A stretch of DNA of 56,165 nucleotides from Erwinia sp. ErVv1 (GTDB taxonomy: Bacteria; Pseudomonadota; Gammaproteobacteria; Enterobacterales; Enterobacteriaceae). Below, one piece after another: positions 47,201 to 53,152 of the stretch. The position numbers were made by a program, and so were the translations under genes. Where the stretch lies: positions 20,634 to 76,798 of the forward strand of contig NZ_CDPK01000020.1 of NCBI RefSeq assembly GCF_900068895.1, written 5' to 3'. Positions within the stretch are counted from its first letter, which is position 1. Every line of letters begins with the position of its first letter. The notes under the pieces were generated by a model, which ran no database searches, was not told the DNA's origin, and saw nothing but the letters and a program-made list of their open reading frames with translations.

Positions 47201-50200
47201 AAAGATAGCCAACCACCGTATCCTGCACCGCAAGCGGCTCGTCGTGGCCCTGGGGTTCACTGACCGGCGCGGGGTCGACCACGTTCAGCGCTTCCGCGAT
47301 GCGCGCGGCATCCCCTGGCATTACCACCACCTGCGAGGCGCGGCTGTTGAGGGCATATTCGAAAATGGCGGTGCCTTCATCGGTCAGCAGCGGCACAATC
47401 CCGAAATGGCGGTTCAGAATGGCCTCTTCCTTGTCGGTGAGGCGCATACCGCCCTCTTTCCAGTAAGGCCAGTTGATCGACAGCGTTTTGCCGGGGCGTT
47501 CACCCCGCTGCTGGAGCCGGTTACGGTGGCTGGCGAAATAATCCTCAAACGCGTTGCCAAAGGCATAATCGCACTGGCCGATATTGCCCAGCACGCCGGT
47601 GACGGAGGAGAACAGGGCAAAAAAGTCGAGCGGACAGTCCTGCGTTTCGGCATCCAGCAGCCAGCTTCCCATCAGCTTCGGCGTGATAACCCGTTTAAAG
47701 GCCTCCGGACTCTTGCGCAGAATGAAGTTGTCTTCAATCACGCCCGCCGAGTGGATAATGCCGTTAAGCGCGCGGCCCGACTGGCGAACGCTGTCGATCA
47801 GGCGCTGTACGTCATCGCGCTCGCTGATATCACAGGCGACATAGTGGGCGGTTCCCCCCTGTTCGGTCAGCGCGATCAGCTGCTGCTGCTGTTTTTCACC
47901 GGGCTGCGAGCGGCCGCTCAAATAGACGGTGGCATCAAAGCGCGAACAGAGGAAGCGGGCGAAGATCAGGCCCAGCCCGCCCAGCCCACCGGTGATCAGG
48001 TAGGTTCCCTGCTGGCGCAGCCTGACCGGCTCACAGAGCGACGGATTCATGCTGGACTGGGCGGCGCTGGCGGTGTGTGGCCACGTCTGGTGCGCAACAG
48101 GCAACTGCGCCTGAGCGGCAAAGCGGCGCACCAGGCGCACGCCCTGCACGTAGCGTACATCGGCCTCTTTTGAAGGGTCGCTAAATTCGTTGCTGATAAG
48201 CGCCGCCAGTCGTGCGGCGTCGTTTTCGCCCTCACAGCACAGTACGCGGCCCGCGTAGGCCGGTTTTTCAATGCGCAGGGTGCGATAAAAACCGCTGAGG
48301 GCTTCGACATCGGGCATGCGCGGGGTAACAAGATGAAGATGAATAAAGCGTACGCTCTTCACCTTGCGCATCAGCGCCCGGGTTAGCGCAAACAGGCTCT
48401 CCGGCCCGGCGCACAGGCGCGCAGCAAAGTCCTCTTCGGCAAGCGAGGGGGCGGCCCACAGGATACGATCCAGCGTGGCGCCCTGCGCCAGCAGCCCATC
48501 AACCGCCGCGATAAAATCTTCACTGTTACCCGGCCGCACAGAGACAACGCCCTGTTGAGTCCCGGTGTTGGCCGCGGATGCAAACTGAATTTGCTGGATC
48601 TGCGGAGGGGTTTCCCCCTGCGCCAGCAGGCTGGCGAGCCGTTCAGTATCCTGCGCTGCACCGATAATCAGCACCTGGCGGAGCGGCGCTTCTGCCTCTG
48701 TCGCCGCCTGTGGGATCCACCAGGGCTGGTAAAGGCTCGCCGCTTCATGAGGGGTCAGAGAGGGGGCGGCGGCGCGATGTGCGTTTTCCTGCGCGGCACG
48801 CTCCCCGGACAGGCGAAGCGTAACGCCATAGAAACGCAGCGCGATCTGCTCCGGGTTCGCCGCATCGGCCAGGCTGATATCTACCCTGGCCACGCCTTCG
48901 CTAAGCGTATTTTCTCCCGCAAGCGTGACGGTAGCCGTCATCGTCGCGCTACAGGAGCCCAGCACCTCCAGCCTCTCCAGCGCAAAGGGAACGATCGGGC
49001 CGTTCAGCTTCTCGTCCGGCTGCACGGCGTCCAGCATTCCGGCGACCCAAATCACCGCGGCCTGTAGCGCACCATCCGCCAGGCTGGGGTGAATAACCCA
49101 GTTGGCAGGGGCGGCCGTCCCCCGGGCATCAGGCAGCGCCAGGCTGGCGACGCAGGTACGCGGGCCGGCAGCAAGCTGACGCAGAGCGGTTAACCCCTCG
49201 CCGTAGTGCATTTGCAGTGCATCGAGCTGTTGGTAGCAGGCTTCCGCATCCAGCAGGCGCACGCCGCTATCACTCTCCGCACGCGGGGATGCGTCAGGCG
49301 CAGCTCCCTCCACACGCGGAGATAAGTCAGACGAAATCCTCTCCGCACGCGGAGATGAATCTGGCGCGATCCCTTCTGCCGCTACCGTTCCCTGGCAGTA
49401 GAGGGTGTCGTCGCTGCCGAGGATCTGAAAGCCCCAGTGCGCCGCTTCCTGCGGGTCCAGCTGAACGTGCAGGTCCTGCGACGCGTTTTGATACGTCAGC
49501 GGTCGTAGCCAGGCCACCTGTGAAAAACTCAGCCGGTGGTCATTTTTCAGCGTGGCCGCATCGGTGAGGGCGGCGCGAACCAGTTCCAGGTACATCACGC
49601 CCGGCAGGACAGCCTGTCCGGCGATCTGGTGATCGGCAAAAAAGAACTCGTCCCCCTCAAGCTGCCCCTGATAGCGGGAGCGCCCGCCGTCAGCCCTGCG
49701 TCTGAGCCGGGCGGGCAGGGCGGCGCGCGGTGACGCGGCGCGGCAGGCTGTCGGGATCCAAAAATGGCTGCGGGTAAAGGGATAGCCGGGCAGCCCGATT
49801 GGGCGGAAACGCGCCTGCTTAAACAGCTGGCCCCAGGTACCCTCCGCCCCGCGCTGATAGCAGTCGCACAGCCGTTGCAGGAGTGCTGCAAACGCGGCCG
49901 ACTCCCCCGCTACGCCGACGATTTCATCGAGCAGCGCGGCCGCTTCGACGCTGGCTTGCTCTGCCTCCTGCCTCGCGTGCTCGGGCACCTTAAGCGGGCC
50001 GGGGGCGATAGCGCTTTCCAGCGCGGCGATCAGGCCCGGCACATCGCGGGTTACGCAGCTAAAACGGCAGGCGAAGCTGTCGCGACGCGTCAGCAGCGTG
50101 GTACTGATATCGGCCAGCGGCACAGCGGGATTTTCACTGAGCCAGTGCGCAAGATCCCGCTGGCTTTGCAGCAGCGCCTCCGGCGTTTTTGCCGACAGCG

Positions 50201-51563
50201 CGATCGGGTAGTCGCGATACGCCGCAGGCTCATCTGCCGCGAGCCCGCGATCGGCATCGGCAGGCGGCTCTTCCAGCACCAGATGGGCATTGGTGCCGCC
50301 AAACCCGAACGAACTGACGCCCGCGCGCAGCGGCGTGTTCGGCTCGATTCGCGCCCAGTCACTTACCCGATCCACGAAGAAGAACGGGGTGGCGGTGGCG
50401 TCAATGCGGGGGTTCAGCGCCGAAAAGCTGCGCAGCGGGGGCAGCCTGCGGTTTTTGAAGGCCTGCAACACCTTGATGATCCCCGCCACGCCTGCGGCAG
50501 CCTCGAGGTGGCCGATATTAGATTTTGCCGACGTCAGGCCACAGAACGCCTTTTCCAGCGAGACCTTCTGCTGTTCCGCCAGGGTACCAAATGCCCTGAC
50601 CAGCCCCTCGAACTCAATGGGGTCGCCCTTCGGGGTGCCCGTGCCGTGTGCTTCAATCAGGCCAACAGTATTGATGGGAATGCCCGCGCGCAGATGGGCG
50701 TCTACTATCACGTCAGCCTGCGCAGAGGCGCTGGGGTAGGTGAGGGTGTAGGTCGAGCCGCAATGGTTTATCGCGCTGCCTTTGATCACGCCGTGGATAT
50801 TGTCGCCGTCGATCAGCGCCTTATCTAAAGGCTTAAGCAGCAGCACGCCAGCGCCTTCCCCCCGCACGTAGCCATCGGCTTCGGCATCGAAGGAGTGGCA
50901 GGCACCGGTTGGCGACAACATGCCCATTTTTTCAAAAGAGGTGTGCCGGGTCGGCGTGAGGATAAGGTTTATCCCCCCGCTGATGGCGATATCGCAGTCA
51001 CCGTGCTGAATGGCCTGGATCGCGCTGTGAATTGCGCTCAGCGAGCTGGAGCAGGCCGAGTCGATCGGCATGCTTGGCCCGCGAAAATCAAAAAAGTGTG
51101 AGATGCGGTTAGCAATAATCGAGGTAGCCGTGCCGGTGGCATGGTGCGCCTCAACAGGGCTGCCAGCGTTTTCCTGTAGCTCTTTGTAATCGTTGTTGAA
51201 AACGCCGATAACCACGCCAACCTTGCTCCCCCTCAGCGTGGAGGGAGGGATCCCGGCATCCTCCAGACAGGACCAGGTGAGTTCCAGCATAATCCTCTGT
51301 TGAGGGTCCATGGTTTCAGCAACTTTTGGAATAACGCCAAAGAATTGGTTGTCGAAACAATCAATTCTGTCCAGAAAAGCACCCCACTGCGACCGAGCGC
51401 AATCAGAATAATCATCTGAATTTTTCCTTAAATCTGAACTATTCCATCGCAGTCCTGATGTTTCAGTAACAGAATTACGATGGTTTATGACATTATTCCA
51501 AAATTCGCTATAATTTTTTGCATCAGGAAATTGACAAGAAACTCCAATGATTGCTATGTCCAT
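35208..51563 (-). CDS. trans-AT polyketide synthase, four KS domains, 5451 aa
   Basis: Order: KS1 (Cys171), DH1 (His645, Asp830), KR1 (TGG at 1191, Tyr1333), ACP1 (Ser1481); KS2 (Cys1765), DH2 (His2230, Asp2403, altered motifs), ACP2 (Ser2596), ACP-like domain with Thr2756 at the Ser position; KS3 (Cys3027), DH3 (His3512, Asp3682), KR2 (TGG at 4048, Tyr4191), ACP3 (Ser4391); KS4 (Cys4698, unusual motifs), and from about 5235 half of a condensation domain without HHxxxDG. There is no AT, ER, methyltransferase or TE domain, and no loading module before KS1. Extender units must come from the separate acyltransferase. KS4 has no carrier domain after it; the free ACP may fill in. Linkers are full of short repeats. 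First gene of the operon; the ATG has only a weak GAGAAG site. Confidence 0.95.
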   Translation of the reverse strand: MDIAIIGVSCQFPDAKNYSEFWNNVINHRNSVTETSGLRWNSSDLRKNSDDYSDCARSQWGAFLDRIDCFDNQFFGVIPKVAETMDPQQRIMLELTWSCLEDAGIPPSTLRGSKVGVVIGVFNNDYKELQENAGSPVEAHHATGTATSIIANRISHFFDFRGPSMPIDSACSSSLSAIHSAIQAIQHGDCDIAISGGINLILTPTRHTSFEKMGMLSPTGACHSFDAEADGYVRGEGAGVLLLKPLDKALIDGDNIHGVIKGSAINHCGSTYTLTYPSASAQADVIVDAHLRAGIPINTVGLIEAHGTGTPKGDPIEFEGLVRAFGTLAEQQKVSLEKAFCGLTSAKSNIGHLEAAAGVAGIIKVLQAFKNRRLPPLRSFSALNPRIDATATPFFFVDRVSDWARIEPNTPLRAGVSSFGFGGTNAHLVLEEPPADADRGLAADEPAAYRDYPIALSAKTPEALLQSQRDLAHWLSENPAVPLADISTTLLTRRDSFACRFSCVTRDVPGLIAALESAIAPGPLKVPEHARQEAEQASVEAAALLDEIVGVAGESAAFAALLQRLCDCYQRGAEGTWGQLFKQARFRPIGLPGYPFTRSHFWIPTACRAASPRAALPARLRRRADGGRSRYQGQLEGDEFFFADHQIAGQAVLPGVMYLELVRAALTDAATLKNDHRLSFSQVAWLRPLTYQNASQDLHVQLDPQEAAHWGFQILGSDDTLYCQGTVAAEGIAPDSSPRAERISSDLSPRVEGAAPDASPRAESDSGVRLLDAEACYQQLDALQMHYGEGLTALRQLAAGPRTCVASLALPDARGTAAPANWVIHPSLADGALQAAVIWVAGMLDAVQPDEKLNGPIVPFALERLEVLGSCSATMTATVTLAGENTLSEGVARVDISLADAANPEQIALRFYGVTLRLSGERAAQENAHRAAAPSLTPHEAASLYQPWWIPQAATEAEAPLRQVLIIGAAQDTERLASLLAQGETPPQIQQIQFASAANTGTQQGVVSVRPGNSEDFIAAVDGLLAQGATLDRILWAAPSLAEEDFAARLCAGPESLFALTRALMRKVKSVRFIHLHLVTPRMPDVEALSGFYRTLRIEKPAYAGRVLCCEGENDAARLAALISNEFSDPSKEADVRYVQGVRLVRRFAAQAQLPVAHQTWPHTASAAQSSMNPSLCEPVRLRQQGTYLITGGLGGLGLIFARFLCSRFDATVYLSGRSQPGEKQQQQLIALTEQGGTAHYVACDISERDDVQRLIDSVRQSGRALNGIIHSAGVIEDNFILRKSPEAFKRVITPKLMGSWLLDAETQDCPLDFFALFSSVTGVLGNIGQCDYAFGNAFEDYFASHRNRLQQRGERPGKTLSINWPYWKEGGMRLTDKEEAILNRHFGIVPLLTDEGTAIFEYALNSRASQVVVMPGDAARIAEALNVVDPAPVSEPQGHDEPLAVQDTVVGYLSDLFARRLRIPPHFERHGFFRDYGFDSVVAIELVSELQKVFGKSLPMTLFFEHPTMEELSRFLVDNYQQACSALLPETAPPAAPTAAALRLAPQDTAASIRPVQKGSAVSLRPARQDSAASAGAAEAALKTQHGYEGDIAITGLAGRYPAAENLEQFWQNLSQGRDSVTEVPAERWEEARWFQPGAATPGKSYSRWGGFLSDVGRFDPRYFNISPKETEIMDPNEWLFLETAAQAIEDSGYTADRLASPLRGQENRVGVYVGIMWGDYQLHAVTSPEAEWTTSHSSYWSVANRVSHFFNFSGPSLAIDTACSSSITAIHLACNALRSGEISVAIAGGVNLSLHPYKYHLLSNMHFLSTDGRCRSFGEGGSGYVPGEGVGAVVLKPLAQAQADGDAIYGVIRGSAVNHGGKASGFTVPNAKRQADLVTDALASAGVDPRHISYVEAHGTGTKLGDPIEISGLNKAFTVAGEPAGRCAIGSVKANIGHLEAAAGMASLTKVLLQLKHQTLVPSIQSQVINPFIDFQSGPFHVQQTLAPWQRPVVNGLSEGGTAVPRELPRIAGISAFGAGGSNAHMIVEEYAEPLRAADETGQPALIVLSARREAALLTMAERLATFIEQHPDLSLQDAAWTLQVGRVAHEHRLALVAEKAEDAVKALRAFTQQHLSGLMTGHRDNARQATNTPPLAEWIRQGRLGALGEAWANGHAVDWYALHAGHLRRRVSLPGYAFQRQDCWAPAAPATPRTAALHPLIDSNISTLAEQAFHKTLRADEFLLNDHRLGENRILPGAACIEMALTASELALKGNPLPATGDLPALSQMEDVQWLRPVAVSGSLEIGIALLPSRGGLEFDLYRTEAEHRHTCARGRLSPGTASPPPAVDLNRFFDGGQMLQRTELNAAFTQRGFTFGPAFQILERLWFSADEALAELKFPGGLNRVPLLQPFILPPSLLDGAFRTVLGIGGLTAAKNVIEVPVALARLQVFGPVNAVCYSWARRHTAQAAGATATHYDIDLLDSAGGVVVRIERLQTQLAPHLGLQASAGASHSANRAVSAGISHSANRAVSTGIAHSTDISHSTNRPPGATAAAPLHAVAAAPQAKATVLPAADSPRESVLNLLIARVIEVTRLDAGEVSATTLLADYGLDSIMILALNETLTAAFGEVPQTLFYEYEDLASLADFLIETCGDQAAALQPAAARVAVAAPVLSLVAAEAAEAAEAAEAAEAASKPLSPLIAMDAADKPALNPLSGAAGSPDDLPGTRDLLSVISDDLPGTRDTLLAAMTAALDSAAAGCTCQTPLYLWPVDTISQIRLQAELERHFAGVSANHLYFHTTLDSWAAEIDADDPAKASANTPRSATALSATNTRSAHSAPASAPHLRLSLAELLNSSRADTLKRHAGLSPQETEARQDIAVIGLSGRYPGARNLEEFWANLCAGKDSITEIPLSRWDVSGHYSPERGSKDSVYSKWGGFIDDIDQFDTQYFNISPREAELLDPQERLFLQTAWECVSDASYSRQALSRSQVGVYVGVMWGQYQFIETTAKQHESGWAMALHSSVANRVSFYFNLDGPSVALDSMCSSSLTALHMACQAIHSGDCNMAIAGGVNLIVHPMKYYQLGQNQFLSSDGRCRAFGEGGDGYVPGEGMGAVLLKPLQQALEDGDQIYGVIKATAINHGGKTSGFTVPNQAAQSQVVSTAFQRAGWQPGSLSYIEAHGTGTSLGDPIEIAGLTKAFSRISAETGGAQQPQPGQCRIGSVKSNIGHLESAAGIAGLTKILLQMRHRRLVPSLHADRLNEKINFTASPFRVVRALEKWESTPDLPRRAGLSAFGAGGSNAHVLIEEGPRPASSASAAAEPRLFVLSADSDARLARYVERMIAFLSRIARDPDAAPDFASLAYSSLIGRDAMTERLAVVTGSAGELLTQLEQYRDKGAATQLYRGRLVGSNDRLDTILAAAQLDELVDSLVQARQLTRLARLWTTTLDLSWDRYARPLFDSASAPGAVRRVSFPPLPLITRRHWLELPSAQPGQGRASALHPLLDENISTLSRQGFSKQFTGRESYLRDHVIDTGEPRMILPGSAWLEMVRAAGERAIDDGWKVGAIRNLMWMTPVEVEGTPVDIDVGLAHQGGESVRVEVLNLATHQLAIEAEVVYYPDASDAADEWIDLAALRAAGKREDDQAAFYAEFAQMGFAYGPSYRVTRERYRFADSALSHLCLPETAAATADAFYLHPSLLDGALRTCLAVGLEPSGYTLPMVPFFLGELALRHPLGRECYAWVTPAQSRTQDDDLNSSVRKFDITLMDTEGRVLARLTDFAARMLTGSDSSDSSDSNISSDGNSANAVPAQQAVQFYGYSWVESPLPAARSAGGDLACSRSGNAAVPQVLVISQDPSLAEALRGLYGDSARVIAVTPGSEFVQHDAHRFSADPLSIASMQTLCAQLDAQQLWPSHIVEASGADTHFDPLLDDGCTARLHSGLQTLRSLFVALERVKPGQALRCASLYVAQPNRAEPQNDALSGYARSLLTINHRFELFTLRSDTGDSAALAGCVWREFVQRPASEAGLELAYWGGKRYQRQLSEITPPVANDDARLPFVRQGCYLITGGAGKLGLLMARYLASHYQARLVLSGRAAQPGESVQQQLAMMREQGAEVCYVAADIAQPGGADALVAQAKATFGSLNGVLHCAGVASATPVTELDDAEFAALIGPKVDGLVALDRATAQEPLALFVNFSSVSAVLGDLGSGAYAAGNRFMDSHAVWRTAMVSQGLRSGQSLSVNWPLWASGQMDITADDVSLFEFSGMAALEADAGIDALRRALLEQRPELLVMVGDRVKIARALRIQADPRRADTAKPQGDRAVAHGGAAAAAHSTVSHGGSAAAAHSAVAYKDFAPASHSAAASTDAASAAQHRALTQAENALRAHISAITKMPASEIAVDATFEQLGMDSVMLMELRALLEKEYEGLSKTAPFEFDTTSKLAAHLHQRYGAGLPPQAAAAQPQAALAAAQSATAADTAQIVGQRRDTAVNTAQIAGQHRSRAANTSAIAGQRRDTVAKIAQNAGKRSESDHILRSRFMPTSSLPASVQSDSEAVAIVGLAGEFPGADSLAAFWDNIQAGKECLSAIPQARWTVRADDNGNPRYVNRGGFLDNADRFDPDMFRMTLEEASRLDPQVRVLLRSAWHALEDAGYTPSSLRAQQVGVYVGAMNEDFTWIMSGLYAETGVYPGAGSVVSELANRISFLMNLRGPSLSIAATCASSLTSVHLARRAILGGECDMALAGGINLSLHPSKYMLLQNMKVLSPHGSERTFDDRADGLIPSEGSGMVVLKRLSRAREDGDHIYGVLRGSCIGHAGTGAGQYMPSLAVMEETASRALNEAQIDIRELTYIESHGAATELGDPIELKALANALRRQTDASQFCSLGTKANLGHMEAASGICSLIKVLLSMQHGRISPCANLTHINASFDHQASPFTFPREACDWSRNARGSRLAGINSFGMGGSTAFVVVESPEADAPQPVAGSDRDVTPQIVVLSARRAERLTAYASALRDFVQMQGSRLNLADLAWTSQTGRVAFENRLAVVATSSSDLLAKLGSFIADPDAGQANPDIYSGNVRERSEVSQLIAGEAGKSFVRELVQTQQLARVAALWCRDCDVDWMLLHRDAPRQRVAFPGYPFASELCDLYAALRVDAPRRAAADETASAAVPVPVSGAIEGPAFPQAWFASRLSDRKAVALSKKQLKAFWTSETASCTESGSLLTALGLITGESQEDAFRTLAGHCLVERQPGSDTVAALQACTQRLEISLETLIAAGWALLINRHTKATAPEFGWLRSAGSDRESPLTPLPVRIQAVGRQKIAPWLAAIEEQLAQRLDHAGTAPGQIAPWTRGIAPFESALILTDPATDTVPATATVSASEARLVDDLFAAHPTLHLALWVQVEAHGLHLRLGYRADNLPAAPLEPLLEQLEILLEGLASHPDRNPAALTMRSKHEGRKAFWNTLEQLNPQEQAQ
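38033..38205. repeat. imperfect repeat in PKS linker between ACP3 and KS4
   Basis: Several imperfect copies of a unit containing GTATCGCGGCGTTGTCCG-like sequence; it encodes the Arg/Gln/Ala-rich string with repeated AxxAGQRR(D/S) motifs between ACP3 and KS4. It is coding and in frame. Confidence 0.6.
38575..38655. repeat. 39-bp repeat, two copies, in PKS linker between KR2 and ACP3
   Basis: Two near-identical units, each with the core GCTATGCGCCGCCGCCGCCG, 39 bases apart; they encode His/Gly/Ala-rich repeats (VxHGGxAAAAHS). Confidence 0.65.
40230..40261. repeat. 9-bp repeat (CTGCTGTCA) in PKS linker after DH3
   Basis: Three to four head-to-tail copies of a 9-base unit that encode Ser-Asp-Ser repeats at the end of DH3. 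The frame is kept. Confidence 0.75.
43386..43451. repeat. 24-bp perfect direct repeat in PKS before the ACP-like domain
   Basis: The same 24 bases (core ATCGCGCGTTCCAGGCAGG) occur at 43386-43409 and 43428-43451 in the same frame and encode DDLPGTRD twice. Confidence 0.8.
43534..43588. repeat. 9-bp microsatellite, about six copies, in PKS linker after ACP2
   Basis: Head-to-tail CTGCTGCCT units encode an Ala-Glu-Ala string (AEAAEAAEAAEA). The unit length is a multiple of three, so slippage would lengthen or shorten the linker without a frameshift. Confidence 0.85.
44007..44095. repeat. 36-bp repeat in PKS linker between DH2 and ACP2
   Basis: Two or more units with the core CCCGGTTGGCACTGTG, spaced 36 bases apart; they encode repeats of GxSHSANRAVS. 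Confidence 0.7.
49268..49373. repeat. imperfect repeat inside DH1 of the PKS
   Basis: CTCCGCACGCGGAGAT-like units repeat two to three times and encode (P)DxSPRxE strings in a loop of the first dehydratase domain, so the repeat expansion lies inside a catalytic domain and not only between domains. Confidence 0.6.
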
Positions 51564-52109
51564 TTACTTCTCATTGATTAGGTTGACAGGTGGTTTAAAA
51601 ACGCACGGCATTTATATAACTAACTGATTAAAAGGACATAATTCATAGTGACAACATTTTTTGTTAGCCAGTAAGGTAATCGCAGATTATATTAATAACA
51701 TTAATTATATTATTTTAATGTATGTATTTTGTTTGCTAAATGTTTCATTGAACGCGCTAGGTCGCACGACCTGCTGGTTTTAGGTCGCAGAAGTAAGTGC
51801 TGCGGAAGGGCCCGAAGGGATGTGGGATTCTGAAAACACCCGCTGTTTCCAGAACGGCCCTGATGAGTTCAGTAAGTTTGAAGGAAAAAGGCGTGGGTAA
51901 GCATTTCTCTGGCCTTTGCTGGTCTCAGAATCGATAAATTAGTGTTTCTAATAAATGGGCGGCCCGATCGGGAGGGGGGGCGATAGCCGCGCTTAAAAAG
52001 TCCCCTCAACAGGCGGTTTGTCGCAGAGGTTTTGGGGCAGGGTCACAGTAAAAGAACCGATCGTAATTGCCGTTTAATGATGATGAATTTGTTGAAGACG
52101 TGAAAGCAT
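51564..52109. other. AT-rich leader of the biosynthetic operon, then unassigned sequence
   Basis: About 545 bases with no gene I can support. The first 200 bases upstream of the PKS start are AT-rich and probably hold its promoter, but I find no well-spaced -35/-10 pair. At 51759-51772 there is a near-perfect dyad, AGGTCG-CA-CGACCT, and its left half recurs at 51782-51790 (AGGTCGCAG), 23 bases away; this could be a regulator site. The part from 51800 on carries broken frames. Confidence 0.4.
51759..51790. promoter_or_regulatory. possible operator: dyad AGGTCGCACGACCT plus repeated half-site
   Basis: A 14-base dyad with a 2-base centre, followed by a direct copy of its left half site 23 bases on. 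It lies about 200 bases upstream of the PKS start. The spacing of two helical turns between half sites is typical of cooperative binding, but no regulator gene is in the cluster and the link is only positional. Confidence 0.3.
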
Positions 52110-52309
52110 ATGCAGAAGTTCAGAATCACTAACTGGCGCAGCGACAACAACGCTCTTATCAACCGTGGTCAGATTGCAGAGTCTCTGGCCATGGTGCGTG
52201 CGCTGAACAAAATGAAGAAGGCAGGAATGCCAGAGAGTGTGCGTATTTCCTGAGAGCAGTAACCGGCTATGGGGATGCTTATCCAAAATCTGATTTATTC
52301 AACAAAACC
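52110..52309 (+). mobile_element. left-truncated, internally deleted IS903-like element
   Basis: A 47-residue frame (52110-52253) joins the start of an IS903-type transposase (QKFRITNW ... NNALINRG) directly to its C-terminus (LAMVRALNKM ... MPESVRIS); the catalytic DDE core is gone. The right terminal repeat GATTTATTCAACAAAACC is at 52292-52309. No left terminal repeat is found. The same deletion junction is seen in the second copy at 53445-53728. The right end cuts into a PemK/MazF gene. Confidence 0.75.
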
Positions 52310-52313
52310 CCGT

Positions 52314-52454
52314 TCAGGATACGTTCAGCGCGGCTAACAGCTTGCGCTGCGAAATTACCAGGTGATAATGCGGCCCTTTAAATTCGCGCCCTTCAACCGG
52401 ATCACCATTAACGTGCCAGATTTCACCCTTCTGCGGCACCCTCCTTGAAACCAT
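52314..52454 (-). pseudogene. PemK/MazF-type toxin, cut after 46 residues by the IS element
   Basis: From ATG 52454 the frame reads MVSRRVPQKGEIWHVNGDP and continues EGREFKGPHYHLVISQR, the N-terminal beta-strands of the MazF/PemK endoribonuclease fold, then stops within a few codons of the IS903-like terminal repeat. The intact family is about 110 residues. The bases GAACGGGG/TTTTGTTGAATAAATC mark the junction with the element. This is a dead toxin fragment; the rest of the gene is not in the window. Confidence 0.65.
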
Positions 52455-52485
52455 CAGATAAGCTCCCTGCCCTGCGGCGCATCAC

Positions 52486-52626
52486 TCAGCCGTCAGCTGT
52501 TTCTTCGTTGTAGCTCTGGATTTCCTGCTGGTCGATACCGGCCAGCAGCCCCGTCCTGCCCCCCGTCGTCAGCCAGGACAAAGCGGCATATTCTGAATAA
52601 ATGTCCAGTGCAGCGATTTCGAACAC
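52486..52626 (-). pseudogene. possible antitoxin remnant upstream of the PemK/MazF fragment
   Basis: An open frame of 46 codons from a GTG, with an in-frame stop four codons above it and no ribosome site. It ends LLAGIDQQEIQSYNEETADG, an acidic tail of the sort found on MazE/PemI antitoxins, and sits just upstream of the toxin fragment in the same direction, the usual antitoxin place. The N-terminal half is not recognisable. The call rests on position and the tail only. Confidence 0.25.
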
Positions 52627-52746
52627 CGGCCTCTCTTATGTCATAGTTTCCAGTACTGTTAAATTATCCATGATCGTTTTTTTATAGAAATCTCATCTAC
52701 CACTCTATTAATATTGAAACATATTTTTTTTAAGGAGGATATTTAT

Positions 52747-53025
52747 ATGCCTGTAAGTGGAATTGGTAGTGGCTCTCAAAATTACGGGGTCGCCAGCACA
52801 CCTGCAAACGTCCGCAATCAGACCAATTCATCGTCGGAGTTGGTACGCAACATCAATAACGTTAAGCAGTCAATACACGGATTGGGCAGGGGGCATCGGC
52901 GCCATAATGCAGTAGATTTGCGCGTAGTATCAGCGATTGTGTCATCAGGTTCTGGTAATCCAGTATCCCGTTCTAACACCGCCCTGGTAGATAAACTTGG
53001 AAGCGGAACTCAAATTAACTTGTAA
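52747..53025 (+). CDS. unrecognised 92-residue protein, secretion-signal-like N-terminus
   Basis: It starts at ATG 52747 with a very strong AAGGAGG eight bases upstream; the frame is open a little further (to 52714) but that site settles the start. The first 40 residues are rich in Ser, Gly, Asn and Thr with hardly any acidic residue (MPVSGIGSGSQNYG), which is the composition of type III secretion signals. The rest is basic and polar with no known motif. GC content is well below that of the neighbouring genes. It may be the surviving N-terminal part of a larger effector gene, because AT-rich broken coding sequence continues directly downstream. No function is assigned. Confidence 0.45.
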   Translation: MPVSGIGSGSQNYGVASTPANVRNQTNSSSELVRNINNVKQSIHGLGRGHRRHNAVDLRVVSAIVSSGSGNPVSRSNTALVDKLGSGTQINL

Positions 53026-53152
53026 AATTAATTGTTAACCTGGTGGGGCATAAGGATTACAAGATGCAGATAGTCAATTATTTTCATGCAAAATTTTAAA
53101 CAGCAGCAATGCTGCATTCAGTCTGGCAGAAAAAAATAAGAATTACATTTAA

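Noticed and set aside
51583..51588. TTGACA as a promoter element upstream of the PKS
   Set aside because: It points to the right, away from the PKS, and no gene follows in that direction; there is no well-spaced -10 either.
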